Assembly (NCBI GenBank): GCA_000716465.1
Contig: JNWL01000002.1
Coordinates: forward strand, 186,001 to 250,000
DNA: 64,000 nucleotides
Direction of reading: 5' to 3'
From: Streptomyces bikiniensis
GTDB taxonomy: Bacteria > Actinomycetota > Actinomycetes > Streptomycetales > Streptomycetaceae
Under the pieces are notes generated by a model, which saw nothing but the letters and a program-made list of their open reading frames with translations, made no database searches and was not told where the DNA came from. Positions within the stretch are counted from its first letter, which is position 1. Every line of letters begins with the position of its first letter. The position numbers and the translations under genes are program-made. This document shows, in pieces, positions 18,355 through 25,790 of the stretch.

Positions 18355-19551
18355 GTGAGCGACGAAGACGTGGACCTGGCCGACCTTCTGGGCACCCGGG
18401 AATCCGCATGGCTGGAGTTCAAGCGCACGCCCAAGCGCGAGGGCAGGCGCGGGGACGCCATCGCCAACGCGGTGTGCGCCATGGCCAACGACCTGTGCGG
18501 TCGTGGTGGCGGTGACATCCTCGTGGGGGTGGACGACAAGGGCATGCCCGTTGACGACGTCGATGTGAGCGATCAGGCACTGCTCCAGCTCACCGAGATC
18601 CGGGACTCCGGCCTCATCCTCGATCGGCCTTCCCTTACCGTCGAGCGGGCAGTCTACCGGGGCAAGCCCGTGGTACGGCTTCACGTGGCCGCGTCCGCGA
18701 CCCCGCCCGTACGGTTCGACGGCGTCATCTGGGTCCGCCCGGGCCCCACCACGCGGAAGGCCAACCGCGAGGACGAGCGGGTACTCACGGAGCGCCGCCG
18801 GGCCAAGGACCTTCCCTTCGACACGCGCCCTCTGGAGCTGGCTCGCGTCGACGACCTGGATCTGGACGTCTTCCGGCACTCCTACCTGCCGTCGATGGTC
18901 GCCCCGGACGTCATCGAGGAGAACGGCCGCCCCATCGACCTTCAACTCTCCTCGCTCCACCTCGCGACCCCTGCCGGCGTGCCGACCACACTCGGTGTGC
19001 TCACCGTCGGGCTTGACCCCACCAGCCACGTACCAGGGGCGTACGTCCAGTTCGTTCGCTATCAGGGCGCGGACCTCGACGCCCCGATCGCTGACGAGCA
19101 GGAGCTCCGGGAGAACCTGGTGGGGTTGTCGGCGCGCCTGGAACCCCTTTTGCGTAGCAACCTCCGTACCCGGCTCGTGGAGGACGGCTTCCGGGAGACC
19201 TCGCGCCCGGACTACCCGTTGGAGGCGCTGCGCGAGCTCTGTATGAATGCCCTCATGCACCGCAACTACGAGACGTCCTACGCGCCGACCCGGATCGTGT
19301 GGTTCGACGACCGGATCGAGATCACCAACCCCGGCGGACCTTTCGGGCAGGTGCGGGACGACAACTTCGACCGCGTCACCGACTACCGCAACCCGTCCCT
19401 GGCCGCCGCGTTGAAGGGCCTCGGGTACGTGAACCGGTTCGGCCGCGGTATCGGCCGGGTGAGAAGGGCGCTGGAGGACAACGGTAATCCGCCCGCCGAG
19501 TTCCAGGTGGACGATTCGTCGTGGGTCGTCGTGATCAGGAGGGCCGCATGA
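18355..19551 (+). CDS. AlbA_2 (Schlafen-like) domain ATP-binding protein
   Basis: A 398-residue protein. The N-terminus (ESAWLEFKRTPKREG...NAVCAMANDLCGRGGGDILVGVDD) is the AlbA_2/Schlafen-type nucleic-acid-binding domain. The C-terminus (LRELCMNALMHRNYE, WFDDRIEITNPGG, NPSLAAALKGLGYVNRFGRGIGRVRRAL) is the HATPase_c_4 fold typical of predicted transcriptional regulators and defence-associated ATP-binding proteins. GTG 18355 is chosen because the AlbA_2 domain begins about 12 residues later and upstream sequence is not conserved-looking. It ends with TGA overlapping the ATG of the ParA gene (ATGA), so the two proteins are coupled. A nucleic-acid-sensing or effector role is inferred. Confidence 0.8.
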   Translation: MSDEDVDLADLLGTRESAWLEFKRTPKREGRRGDAIANAVCAMANDLCGRGGGDILVGVDDKGMPVDDVDVSDQALLQLTEIRDSGLILDRPSLTVERAVYRGKPVVRLHVAASATPPVRFDGVIWVRPGPTTRKANREDERVLTERRRAKDLPFDTRPLELARVDDLDLDVFRHSYLPSMVAPDVIEENGRPIDLQLSSLHLATPAGVPTTLGVLTVGLDPTSHVPGAYVQFVRYQGADLDAPIADEQELRENLVGLSARLEPLLRSNLRTRLVEDGFRETSRPDYPLEALRELCMNALMHRNYETSYAPTRIVWFDDRIEITNPGGPFGQVRDDNFDRVTDYRNPSLAAALKGLGYVNRFGRGIGRVRRALEDNGNPPAEFQVDDSSWVVVIRRAA

Positions 19552-20618
19552 CGTCGATCGCGCTGTTCAACAACAAGGGAGGTGTGGGAAAGACCACCCT
19601 CACCTACCACCTGGCCCACATGATCCGGCGTCTCGGCCTTAGCGTTCTGGCCGTCGATCTGGACCCCCAGGCCAACCTGACCTCCATGTGTCTGGACGAG
19701 ACGGAGATCGAGGACCTGTGGGAGAACCCCTCCGAACTCATCAACCAGGGTGCGGCGAAGGCGGGACTTCCCGGCACAGGGCGGGTGCGTAGCGGACAGA
19801 CCATCGCCGACGCCGTCCGTCCCATCCTCGAAGGGACGGGCGACATCGCGGCCGTCGAGCCTGTCGAGCTCCAGCCGGGGCTCTGGCTGTTGCCGGGAAG
19901 CCTCGACCTCAGTCGTTTCGAGGACAAGCTGTCCAACGAGTGGTCCCGCGCTTACGCGGGTGACATCGCGGCGATCCGTACGTCCACGGCGTTCCACCGG
20001 ATCATCGAGCTGGCCACCCGGACCGTCGGGGCGGACGTCGTGCTCATCGACGTCGGCCCCAACCTGGGGGCCATCAACCGCGCCGCCCTGATCTCGGCCG
20101 ACACGGTGCTGATGCCGCTGGCCGCCGATCTGTTCTCGCTCAAGGGCCTCAGCAACCTGGGGCCGACGCTGCGCCAGTGGCGTGCCGACTGGCAACAGCT
20201 CGTCCTGCCCAGGGTGCCCGCGAACATCTCCGCGCCCCGGGCGGAGATGCGTCCGCTCGGGTACGTCATCATGCAGCCGGAAATGCGCCTGGACCGGCCG
20301 GTCAAGGCGTACGAGCGATGGCTCAAGCGGATTCCGTGGGTCTACTCCTCAGCCATCCTCGACGAGGCGGAACCCACCCGCGAGGACGACCAGCACCGCA
20401 TCGCGACCATGCGTAACTACCGGAGCCTGATGCCTCTGGCGCACGACGCCCGGAAGCCCATGTTCGACCTGAAGCCGGCCGACGGCGCCCTGGGGAGCAC
20501 CCAGCAGTACGTGAAGACCTGCTTCAAGGAGTTCCAGGCGCTGTCCCGCGGGGTACTGGCGAGGATCGGCGAGCCTCTGGAGGAGGCTCACCCGACGGCG
20601 CCGGCGGACAGGCGCTGA
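19548..20618 (+). CDS. ParA/MinD-family ATPase
   Basis: A 356-residue P-loop ATPase starting MTSIALFNNKGGVGKTT, the deviant Walker A of ParA/Soj proteins (residues 9-17), followed by VDLDPQAN. The switch strand VVLIDVGPNLGAINRAAL and ADTVLMPLAADLFSLKGL are also typical. No ParB gene or parS-like cluster lies beside it, so plasmid partition is not indicated. The four-base overlap with the AlbA_2-domain gene makes a dedicated two-protein device more likely. The N-terminal part between the Walker motifs carries an insert (about residues 50-110) not usual in short ParA proteins. It could position the partner or act as an ATP-dependent switch; this is inference. Confidence 0.82.
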   Translation: MTSIALFNNKGGVGKTTLTYHLAHMIRRLGLSVLAVDLDPQANLTSMCLDETEIEDLWENPSELINQGAAKAGLPGTGRVRSGQTIADAVRPILEGTGDIAAVEPVELQPGLWLLPGSLDLSRFEDKLSNEWSRAYAGDIAAIRTSTAFHRIIELATRTVGADVVLIDVGPNLGAINRAALISADTVLMPLAADLFSLKGLSNLGPTLRQWRADWQQLVLPRVPANISAPRAEMRPLGYVIMQPEMRLDRPVKAYERWLKRIPWVYSSAILDEAEPTREDDQHRIATMRNYRSLMPLAHDARKPMFDLKPADGALGSTQQYVKTCFKEFQALSRGVLARIGEPLEEAHPTAPADRR

Positions 20619-20629
20619 CACCCCGTCGC

Positions 20630-20690
20630 GAACGGTACGAACCGCGTCCACTCCTCGCGGTCGACCGCGAAAGGCTGGCGCTCCCCTTGA
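20630..20690 (-). pseudogene. DUF397 gene 3' remnant (copy 1)
   Basis: The minus strand reads ERQPFAVDREEWTRFVPFA, matching the end of DUF397-type small proteins and closely matching the remnant at 22,224-22,385. At DNA level 20635-20684 matches 22244-22293 at about 43 of 50 positions. There is no start and the frame runs on into the ParA gene without a proper stop, so it is a relic. Confidence 0.5.
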
Positions 20691-20813
20691 CACCGCGACC
20701 GCAGGAACAGGCGCGGCTCGGACCCTTTCCGACGCGAACCTCGCCGACCGGAACCAGGCGTACCCGACCGGCGCTCGGACCCGTCGGAGTGTCGGCGCCG
20801 TTAGCCTGTCGAC

Positions 20814-22157
20814 ATGACGGAGCGTGTCGTTTCCGGCCGCGCGGACGGCCTGATCACCGTGGACGCCGCCGACGCGCTGTGGGTCGGGCTGACGGCCGGC
20901 GGCGCCGTGCCGACGGCTTCCGGGGCGTTCACCCGCTCGCCCGCCCGTGCCCGGACGGGGTACGTCCTGCTCGGGAGCCGCGTGGTCGCGACGGCCAGGG
21001 TGGGCGGCGGTCGGTGGGGCGTCGCGGAGCGCGAGGTGCGCCGGGCGGCCGCGGAACTGAACGCGGTGGTCATGGACCGGCGGGACCTGGTCCGCGTCGG
21101 TCCGTTCCGCGGGGCGCCGGAGCCGGAGCTCGACGAGGAGACGCCGCTGCGCTGGCGGTGGCGCGTCGCCGGGGAACTGGGGGAGCCGGGCGGCCCCGGA
21201 TGCGGGACACGACACGAGGCCGGCCGGCCGTGTCATCTGACGGGGATCGACTGGCGACAGCTACTCGTGGAGCACACCCCCGACGCGACCCGGAGGACGT
21301 GGTGGCTGCCGCGCGGGGCGGTGAGGCTCCTCGACGCGGCCGAGCACGCCGAGACGCGGTGGCTGCGAGCCGCGCGGACCCGCGAGACGGGCGCCGCCGC
21401 GACCGAGCCGCCCTCCCGCCCCCGGCGGGCCAGGGACGCCGACGGGCGGCGAGCGACGAGCCCCGAGGGCCCCGCCGCCTCACCGCGCCCGTACGGTAAG
21501 GAATTCGAAGGCCAGTTGTACTCGGTGCTCAGCAGGAAGCCTGGCATCGCCAGGAAGGTGGCCGAGTGGGTGTGCGCCGTCTGCGGCGGCGCGCCCGCCG
21601 CAGTGCTCGACCACTGCCACGAGCACGGCTACGTCCGCGCCCCCGTCTGCCAGTCCTGCAACACGCGGGAACGCCCCGATCATCTGTACGCCAACGACGT
21701 CCGCGTTGCGAACCGCTACACCCGCCTCTTCCGCACCGACGTCGACGACTGGCTTCGCCACTGGCACCGCTGCACCGGCTGTCGCGCGCGCATCACCCTG
21801 CCGCTGCCGCACCTCGCCGCGTGGACCGCTTTCATAGCCTGCCGGTCACTGCGCCCGACCCACCGGGCCCCGGGCGGACGTCAGCCCTGCGGCACCCTGC
21901 GCGTGTCCTGGGCGGGTAGTCAGAACGCGCCCCGGTCCTGCCTGTTCAGGGTCATGGTCGATTTCTGTCCCGCCGGCGAGCATCGTGTCCTGGCGCGGGT
22001 CCCCTACCGTGAGGCCGCCGAGCGGTTCCGTGGCTGGCTCGCCGAGACGGCCCCCGCCGTGGCTGCCGCGTCCGGCCCCGACCGCCTGGACGGCCTCCCT
22101 GCCCAGCCCCGGCCGGTCGTCGTGGACCCCGGCGGCGAGGGCCTGGGACTGTTCTGA
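20814..22157 (+). CDS. Recombination endonuclease VII-domain protein
   Basis: A 447-residue protein. The middle (about residues 240-300) holds the phage-T4-type endonuclease VII His-Me finger motif: VCAVCGGAPAAVLDHCHEHGYVRAPVCQSCN. Its two Cys pairs bind zinc and DHCH is the catalytic block; this fold cleaves branched or nicked DNA. The first 230 residues (VDAADALWVGLTAGGAVPTASGAFTRSPARARTGYV...) are not a family I know and may be a recognition domain. A second Cys cluster (CTGCRARITLPLPHLAAW, FCPAGEHR) follows the nuclease. It is a single gene with its own leader, bracketed by DUF397 remnants and ended by a hairpin. It may act in phage restriction or in processing mobile DNA; no phage structural gene is near. 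Confidence 0.8.
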   Translation: MTERVVSGRADGLITVDAADALWVGLTAGGAVPTASGAFTRSPARARTGYVLLGSRVVATARVGGGRWGVAEREVRRAAAELNAVVMDRRDLVRVGPFRGAPEPELDEETPLRWRWRVAGELGEPGGPGCGTRHEAGRPCHLTGIDWRQLLVEHTPDATRRTWWLPRGAVRLLDAAEHAETRWLRAARTRETGAAATEPPSRPRRARDADGRRATSPEGPAASPRPYGKEFEGQLYSVLSRKPGIARKVAEWVCAVCGGAPAAVLDHCHEHGYVRAPVCQSCNTRERPDHLYANDVRVANRYTRLFRTDVDDWLRHWHRCTGCRARITLPLPHLAAWTAFIACRSLRPTHRAPGGRQPCGTLRVSWAGSQNAPRSCLFRVMVDFCPAGEHRVLARVPYREAAERFRGWLAETAPAVAAASGPDRLDGLPAQPRPVVVDPGGEGLGLF

Positions 22158-22163
22158 GCCGAA

Positions 22164-22196
22164 GAGCCGCCCGCCGCGTACGGCGACGGGCGGCTC
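22164..22196 (+). terminator. Hairpin after endonuclease VII gene
   Basis: GAGCCGCCCG (22164-22173) pairs perfectly with CGGGCGGCTC (22187-22196) over a 13-nt loop, 6 bp after the stop codon. It lies between the endonuclease VII gene and a convergent DUF397 relic. Confidence 0.75.
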
Positions 22197-22223
22197 CCGC
22201 GTAACACCGGGCGGGCGTGCGGC

Positions 22224-22385
22224 TCAGTCCTCCGCCGCGTACCGCACGAACCGCGTCCAGCCCTCGCGGCCGACCGCGAACGGTCGGCGCTCCACGTCCT
22301 TGGAGTCCCGGATATGGACGGCCCGCGGGGTGACGGCGACCTCGACGCAGCAAGGCGGGTTCCAGCGTGACGCCGGGACGGCTCG
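22224..22385 (-). pseudogene. DUF397 gene remnant (copy 2)
   Basis: The minus strand encodes CCVEVAVTPRAVHIRDSKD followed by PFAVGREGWTRFVR and a stop. This is the core of the DUF397 family of short Streptomyces proteins usually paired with an XRE regulator. The frame is cut by a TGA just upstream (22386-22388) and no start codon fits, so the N-terminal half is lost or frameshifted. No intact XRE partner is visible. Confidence 0.6.
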
Positions 22386-22389
22386 TCAG

Positions 22390-22900
22390 AGTCCGCAGGA
22401 GCGACAGCCCGCACTGCGTGGCGAGTTGCGCCGTGGTGAGGGACTTCTTGAAGCCGGCCCGGTCCGAGCCGGTCCTCGGTAGGACGGTCCAGCCATGAGG
22501 CGCAGGCGGCCCCTTCCGGCGGGCACGGCCTCGATGCCTGCGCGGCGGCGGCCGTGCAGATTGGCCAGGAGGGCGGGCATCTCGGGAACCACCGACGGCT
22601 GGTGGAGGACCAGATCCCGCTCACCGTTGTCCCGGCGGGTGTCGTGCAGAGTGAGTTGAGGGCGACCGGGCAGGACGAGACGCCATTCCACGGCGGTCCC
22701 GTCCTCCGTAGATCCGGAGCAGGTGGCCCCGTGGCGCGTTGCGCGGGTGCCTGACCGCCGCAGGGTCAGCTGGTCCGTAAGCCTCATGACGGTTGAGCTT
22801 CTCCTCAAGAGGTGGGGCCGTGCGGCCGTCTGACTGTCACTCATGCCGCCCGGATCCGCGATCGTACACAAGTTCACATGGAGTATGGCAGGTAATATTT
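22390..22900. other. Non-genic stretch upstream of the McrBC-type operon
   Basis: About 500 bp with no convincing gene. Minus-strand open frames exist (for example GRPQLTLHDTRRDNGERDLVLH around 22,600) but show no recognisable family and drift between frames, so this may be decayed coding DNA linked to the DUF397 relic. Its right end is AT-richer (22,860-22,900) and contains TAATAT (22893-22898), a good -10 candidate leading into the palindrome at 22,901. Confidence 0.4.
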
Positions 22901-22915
22901 GTTGACGACGTCAAC
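22901..22915. promoter_or_regulatory. 15-bp palindromic operator, copy 1
   Basis: GTTGACG-A-CGTCAAC, a perfect palindrome with 7-bp arms around one base. It lies 78 bp before the ATPase start and just after a TAATAT element; TTGACG within the arm could itself serve as a -35. The identical 15-mer occurs at 34,543-34,557 in front of the opposing methylase-like gene, and I found no other copy in the window. The shared site implies one regulator for both transcription units. Confidence 0.75.
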
Positions 22916-22992
22916 CTATCTGCGTCACTCTAGGGCTCTCTGGTGCGGACTTCGCCATCGCACCCGCCGCCTCCCGTGCATGGAGCCACACC

Positions 22993-25377
22993 GTGAGCGA
23001 CCAGCCCCACCCCTCCCTCCGTGACCTCGTCCTCCAGCGCCTGGCCGCCGCCGGCCTGGAGCCGGAGACGGCGGATCTGCTGCGCGACCTCTTCCCCGGG
23101 ACTCAGGCCGGAAGCTCCTCCCGAACCGGTCCTCTCTTCCTCCGCTCCATCACGGCCGCCGGGTGGCGAGGCATCGGCCCGGAGACCGCGCTCGGCCTCA
23201 CCCCCGCACCGGGCCTCACCGTGGTCGCCGGACGCAACGGCTCCGGTAAGTCCAGCTTCGCCGAGGCCGCCGAGATGGCACTGACGGGCGACAACTTCCG
23301 CTGGCAGGACCGTACTCAGGTCTGGCGGCAGGGATGGCGGAATCTGCACGATCCGACGGCTCCCCGCGTGGAGGTGGAGTGCCGTCGCGACGGGGCCGAC
23401 ACACCCGTCACCGTCCGCAGGAGCTGGCACGGCGACGGGCTGGGCGACGCGCGGGTGGCGGTCCACCGGCCAGGACTGCCCGACGGAGAGCTGGGCGAGA
23501 TCGTCGGTGCGGAGGAGCTCGCGCTGTACCGGCCGTTCCTCTCGTACAGCGAACTCGGCGCCGTGATCAACGGCCCCATGACCGCCCTCCATGACGGACT
23601 CGCCCAGATCCTCGGCCTGGAGCAGCTCTCCGAGGCCTACAAGGAGGCGGGAGCCCGCCTCAAGGCGATCAAGGACGGCGAGAAGAAGGTCACCGACCTG
23701 GCAGCCACGGTCCTCACCGAACTGCGGGGCTCCGGCGACCCGAGGGCCGTCGCGGCCGCAGAGGTTCTCTCCGCACGCCGCCCGGACCGCGAACGCGTTC
23801 GCACCCTCCTCGCCGCACGGCCCGAAGGCGACACCGCCGAACTCGAAAGGCTGCGCGGGCTCTCCACCCTCGAAGGGCCTGATCTGAGCGACATCAGCGG
23901 TGCCGTGACGCGGCTGCGGGAAGCCGTGGCCCGGGCCGATGACGCGCGGTCCGGCTCCGCCGAGGACGCCCGCCGTCTCTCCGACCTCCTGGAGCGGGCG
24001 CTCGACCACCGGCGGCGGGCGCGGACCGCCGACTGCCCCGTCTGCGACACGCCCGGACTGCTCGACGACGACTGGGCGGTGCGCGCCCGGGAGCAGGTCG
24101 AACGGCTCCAGCACGAAGCCGCGGAAGCGCAGTCCGCGCGTGACGACCTGCGCGGCGCCATCCGCGCCGTCCACGATCTCGTCCAGCCCGTCCCCGTATG
24201 GCTCCGGCCGGAGGACTCGCCGCTCGCCGCCCTCTGGCGGGAATGGGCCCTGTGCCGGAGCGTGACCGACCCCCGCCCGCTGGCGGATCAGGTCGAGCGC
24301 CTTTCGGCCGCCCTCGCCGAGGCCTGCCGGCAGGAGAGCGAGCAGGCGGCCCGCCTGCTCGCTGATCAGGACGCCGGCTGGCAGCCGCTCGGGGTGCGCC
24401 TCGTCGAATGGCTGGCCGCCGCCGACCGGGCCGCCGAGGCCGCATCGCTCGGCAAGCGGCTCAAGGACGCGCAGACCTGGCTCAAGAAGGTCACCGACGA
24501 ACTCCGCGAGGAGCGGCTGCGCCCGTTCGCCGACCAGTCGCAGACCATCTGGAAGCTGCTCTGCGAGCGCAGCAGCGTCACGCTCGGCTCGATCGGCCTC
24601 ACGGGGACGGCCAACCAGCGCAAGGTGAAGCTCGACGTGTCCGTGGACGCCATGGACGCGCCCGCCTTCGGCGTGATGAGCCAGGGCGAACTGCACTCGC
24701 TCGCCCTCTCGCTGTTCCTCCCTCGCGCCACCCACCCCGACAGCCCCTTCGGGTTCCTGGTGATCGACGACCCGGTGCAGTCCATGGACCCGGAGAAGGT
24801 CGAGGGGCTCGCGCGGGTCCTCCACGCCTGTGCCCAGCGCCGCCAGGTGATCGTCTTCACTCACGACACCCGCCTCCAGCAGGCCATCCGCCACCTGCGC
24901 ATCCCTGCGACGATCATGCAGGTCTCCCGGCAGACCGACTCCGTCGTCAAGGTCACCCGCACCGACGACCCGGTCTCCCTCGCGCTGAGCGAGGCCCGGG
25001 CCGTCGCCAAGGACCCGAACGTGCCGCAGGACGTCGCCGACCGGGTCCTACCCCAGATGTGCCGTGGCGCCCTGGAGGCCGCCTGCCTGGAACCCGCACG
25101 GCGCCGCCTGCGGGCCGAAGGCCACGGCCACGCCGATGTCGAGGCCAGGATCGGCAAGGCACACAAGCTCACCGAACTCGCCGCGCTCGCCTTCTACGAC
25201 AGCACCATGGAGCCCGCCCAGGTCCTCGCCGCCGTCGCCCAGGACCACGGTCCCTGGGCCCGCGCACTCATCGAGCGGTGCAACGCCGGCGCCCACCAGC
25301 TCCTCACCCCGATCGGCGACCGCATGGACCTGGTCCGGGACACCGAGCGCCTTGCGAAGGCGGTGCGCGGCCGATGA
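22993..25377 (+). CDS. Rad50/RloC-like ATPase with CPVC hook and HEPN-like C-terminus
   Basis: A 794-residue SMC-type ATPase starting at GTG 22993. Walker A GRNGSGKS is at residues 80-87. CPVC (C348-C351) sits between two Arg/Glu-rich helical arms like the Rad50 zinc hook. The signature SQGELHSLALSLF is near 562, Walker B LVIDD ends at 593, and an H-loop-like THDTRL follows. After the ATPase head, residues 690-770 look like a HEPN ribonuclease domain: R691-GAL-E695 on a first helix and R762-x5-H768 (RCNAGAH) on a later one. RloC, an anticodon nuclease, has a similar plan of Rad50-like ATPase, zinc hook and HEPN. It overlaps the next gene by four bases (ATGA). It is the first gene of the operon behind the palindromic operator. 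Predicted role: DNA-damage or invader sensor gating RNA cleavage. Confidence 0.78.
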   Translation: MSDQPHPSLRDLVLQRLAAAGLEPETADLLRDLFPGTQAGSSSRTGPLFLRSITAAGWRGIGPETALGLTPAPGLTVVAGRNGSGKSSFAEAAEMALTGDNFRWQDRTQVWRQGWRNLHDPTAPRVEVECRRDGADTPVTVRRSWHGDGLGDARVAVHRPGLPDGELGEIVGAEELALYRPFLSYSELGAVINGPMTALHDGLAQILGLEQLSEAYKEAGARLKAIKDGEKKVTDLAATVLTELRGSGDPRAVAAAEVLSARRPDRERVRTLLAARPEGDTAELERLRGLSTLEGPDLSDISGAVTRLREAVARADDARSGSAEDARRLSDLLERALDHRRRARTADCPVCDTPGLLDDDWAVRAREQVERLQHEAAEAQSARDDLRGAIRAVHDLVQPVPVWLRPEDSPLAALWREWALCRSVTDPRPLADQVERLSAALAEACRQESEQAARLLADQDAGWQPLGVRLVEWLAAADRAAEAASLGKRLKDAQTWLKKVTDELREERLRPFADQSQTIWKLLCERSSVTLGSIGLTGTANQRKVKLDVSVDAMDAPAFGVMSQGELHSLALSLFLPRATHPDSPFGFLVIDDPVQSMDPEKVEGLARVLHACAQRRQVIVFTHDTRLQQAIRHLRIPATIMQVSRQTDSVVKVTRTDDPVSLALSEARAVAKDPNVPQDVADRVLPQMCRGALEAACLEPARRRLRAEGHGHADVEARIGKAHKLTELAALAFYDSTMEPAQVLAAVAQDHGPWARALIERCNAGAHQLLTPIGDRMDLVRDTERLAKAVRGR

Positions 25378-25766
25378 CCCGTACCCCCGACGACCTGGCC
25401 GCGGCCGCCCGCCATCTGCTGCTCCCTCCCTCCGGCGTCATCCACACCCTCGCGCCGGGACTCCGCGCCCGAGCCGCCGCCGCCCTGCTCCGGCTGGCCC
25501 TGGACGAGGCCATGGACGGATTCTGGCGGCAAGTCAGCCCCGCCATGGCGCACAGCCGTGGCCGTACCAAGGCGCTCTGTCTGGAGTGGTACGCCCCGTG
25601 CTCCGTGGCCCGTCAGTGGCACGCCGTGTGGTCCGCGCTCAGCGAGGCCTGCCACCACCACACCTACGAACTCCCGCCCACCCCGGGCGAGGTCAGGGCT
25701 TGGCACGACGACGTCGTCGAACTGCTCGCCGCCCTCCGTCAAGGACCCGAGCGGACCGAAGCCTGA
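25374..25766 (+). CDS. Small HEPN-like helical protein
   Basis: A 130-residue all-helical protein, translationally coupled to the ATPase by an ATGA overlap. The N-terminal helix LRARAAAALLRLALDEAMDGFW and the C-terminal block WSALSEACHHHTYELPPT-x-GEVRAW-DDVVELL match the layout of small HEPN proteins (first-helix basic/acidic pair, then a His-containing loop followed by YELPPT). A strict R-x4-6-H motif is not visible before CHHH, so it may be an inactive HEPN partner that controls the ATPase-linked domain. That is inference; the family itself is only a probable match. Confidence 0.7.
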   Translation: MTRTPDDLAAAARHLLLPPSGVIHTLAPGLRARAAAALLRLALDEAMDGFWRQVSPAMAHSRGRTKALCLEWYAPCSVARQWHAVWSALSEACHHHTYELPPTPGEVRAWHDDVVELLAALRQGPERTEA

Positions 25767-25790
25767 CCGGTGCACCGAAAGGACCACGGC

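Noticed and set aside
19548..20618. Plasmid partition locus
   Set aside because: The ParA-like ATPase has no ParB partner, no iterons and no replication gene; it is fused by overlap to an AlbA_2-domain gene instead.
22386..22877. 163-codon minus-strand frame upstream of the McrBC-type operon
   Set aside because: No recognisable domain, and coding signal drifts between frames; treated as decayed DNA.
22993..25377. Standard SbcC or RecF repair ATPase
   Set aside because: The CPVC hook and Walker motifs fit the superfamily, but there is no SbcD neighbour and the C-terminal extension with R/E and R-x5-H is not part of SbcC or RecF.
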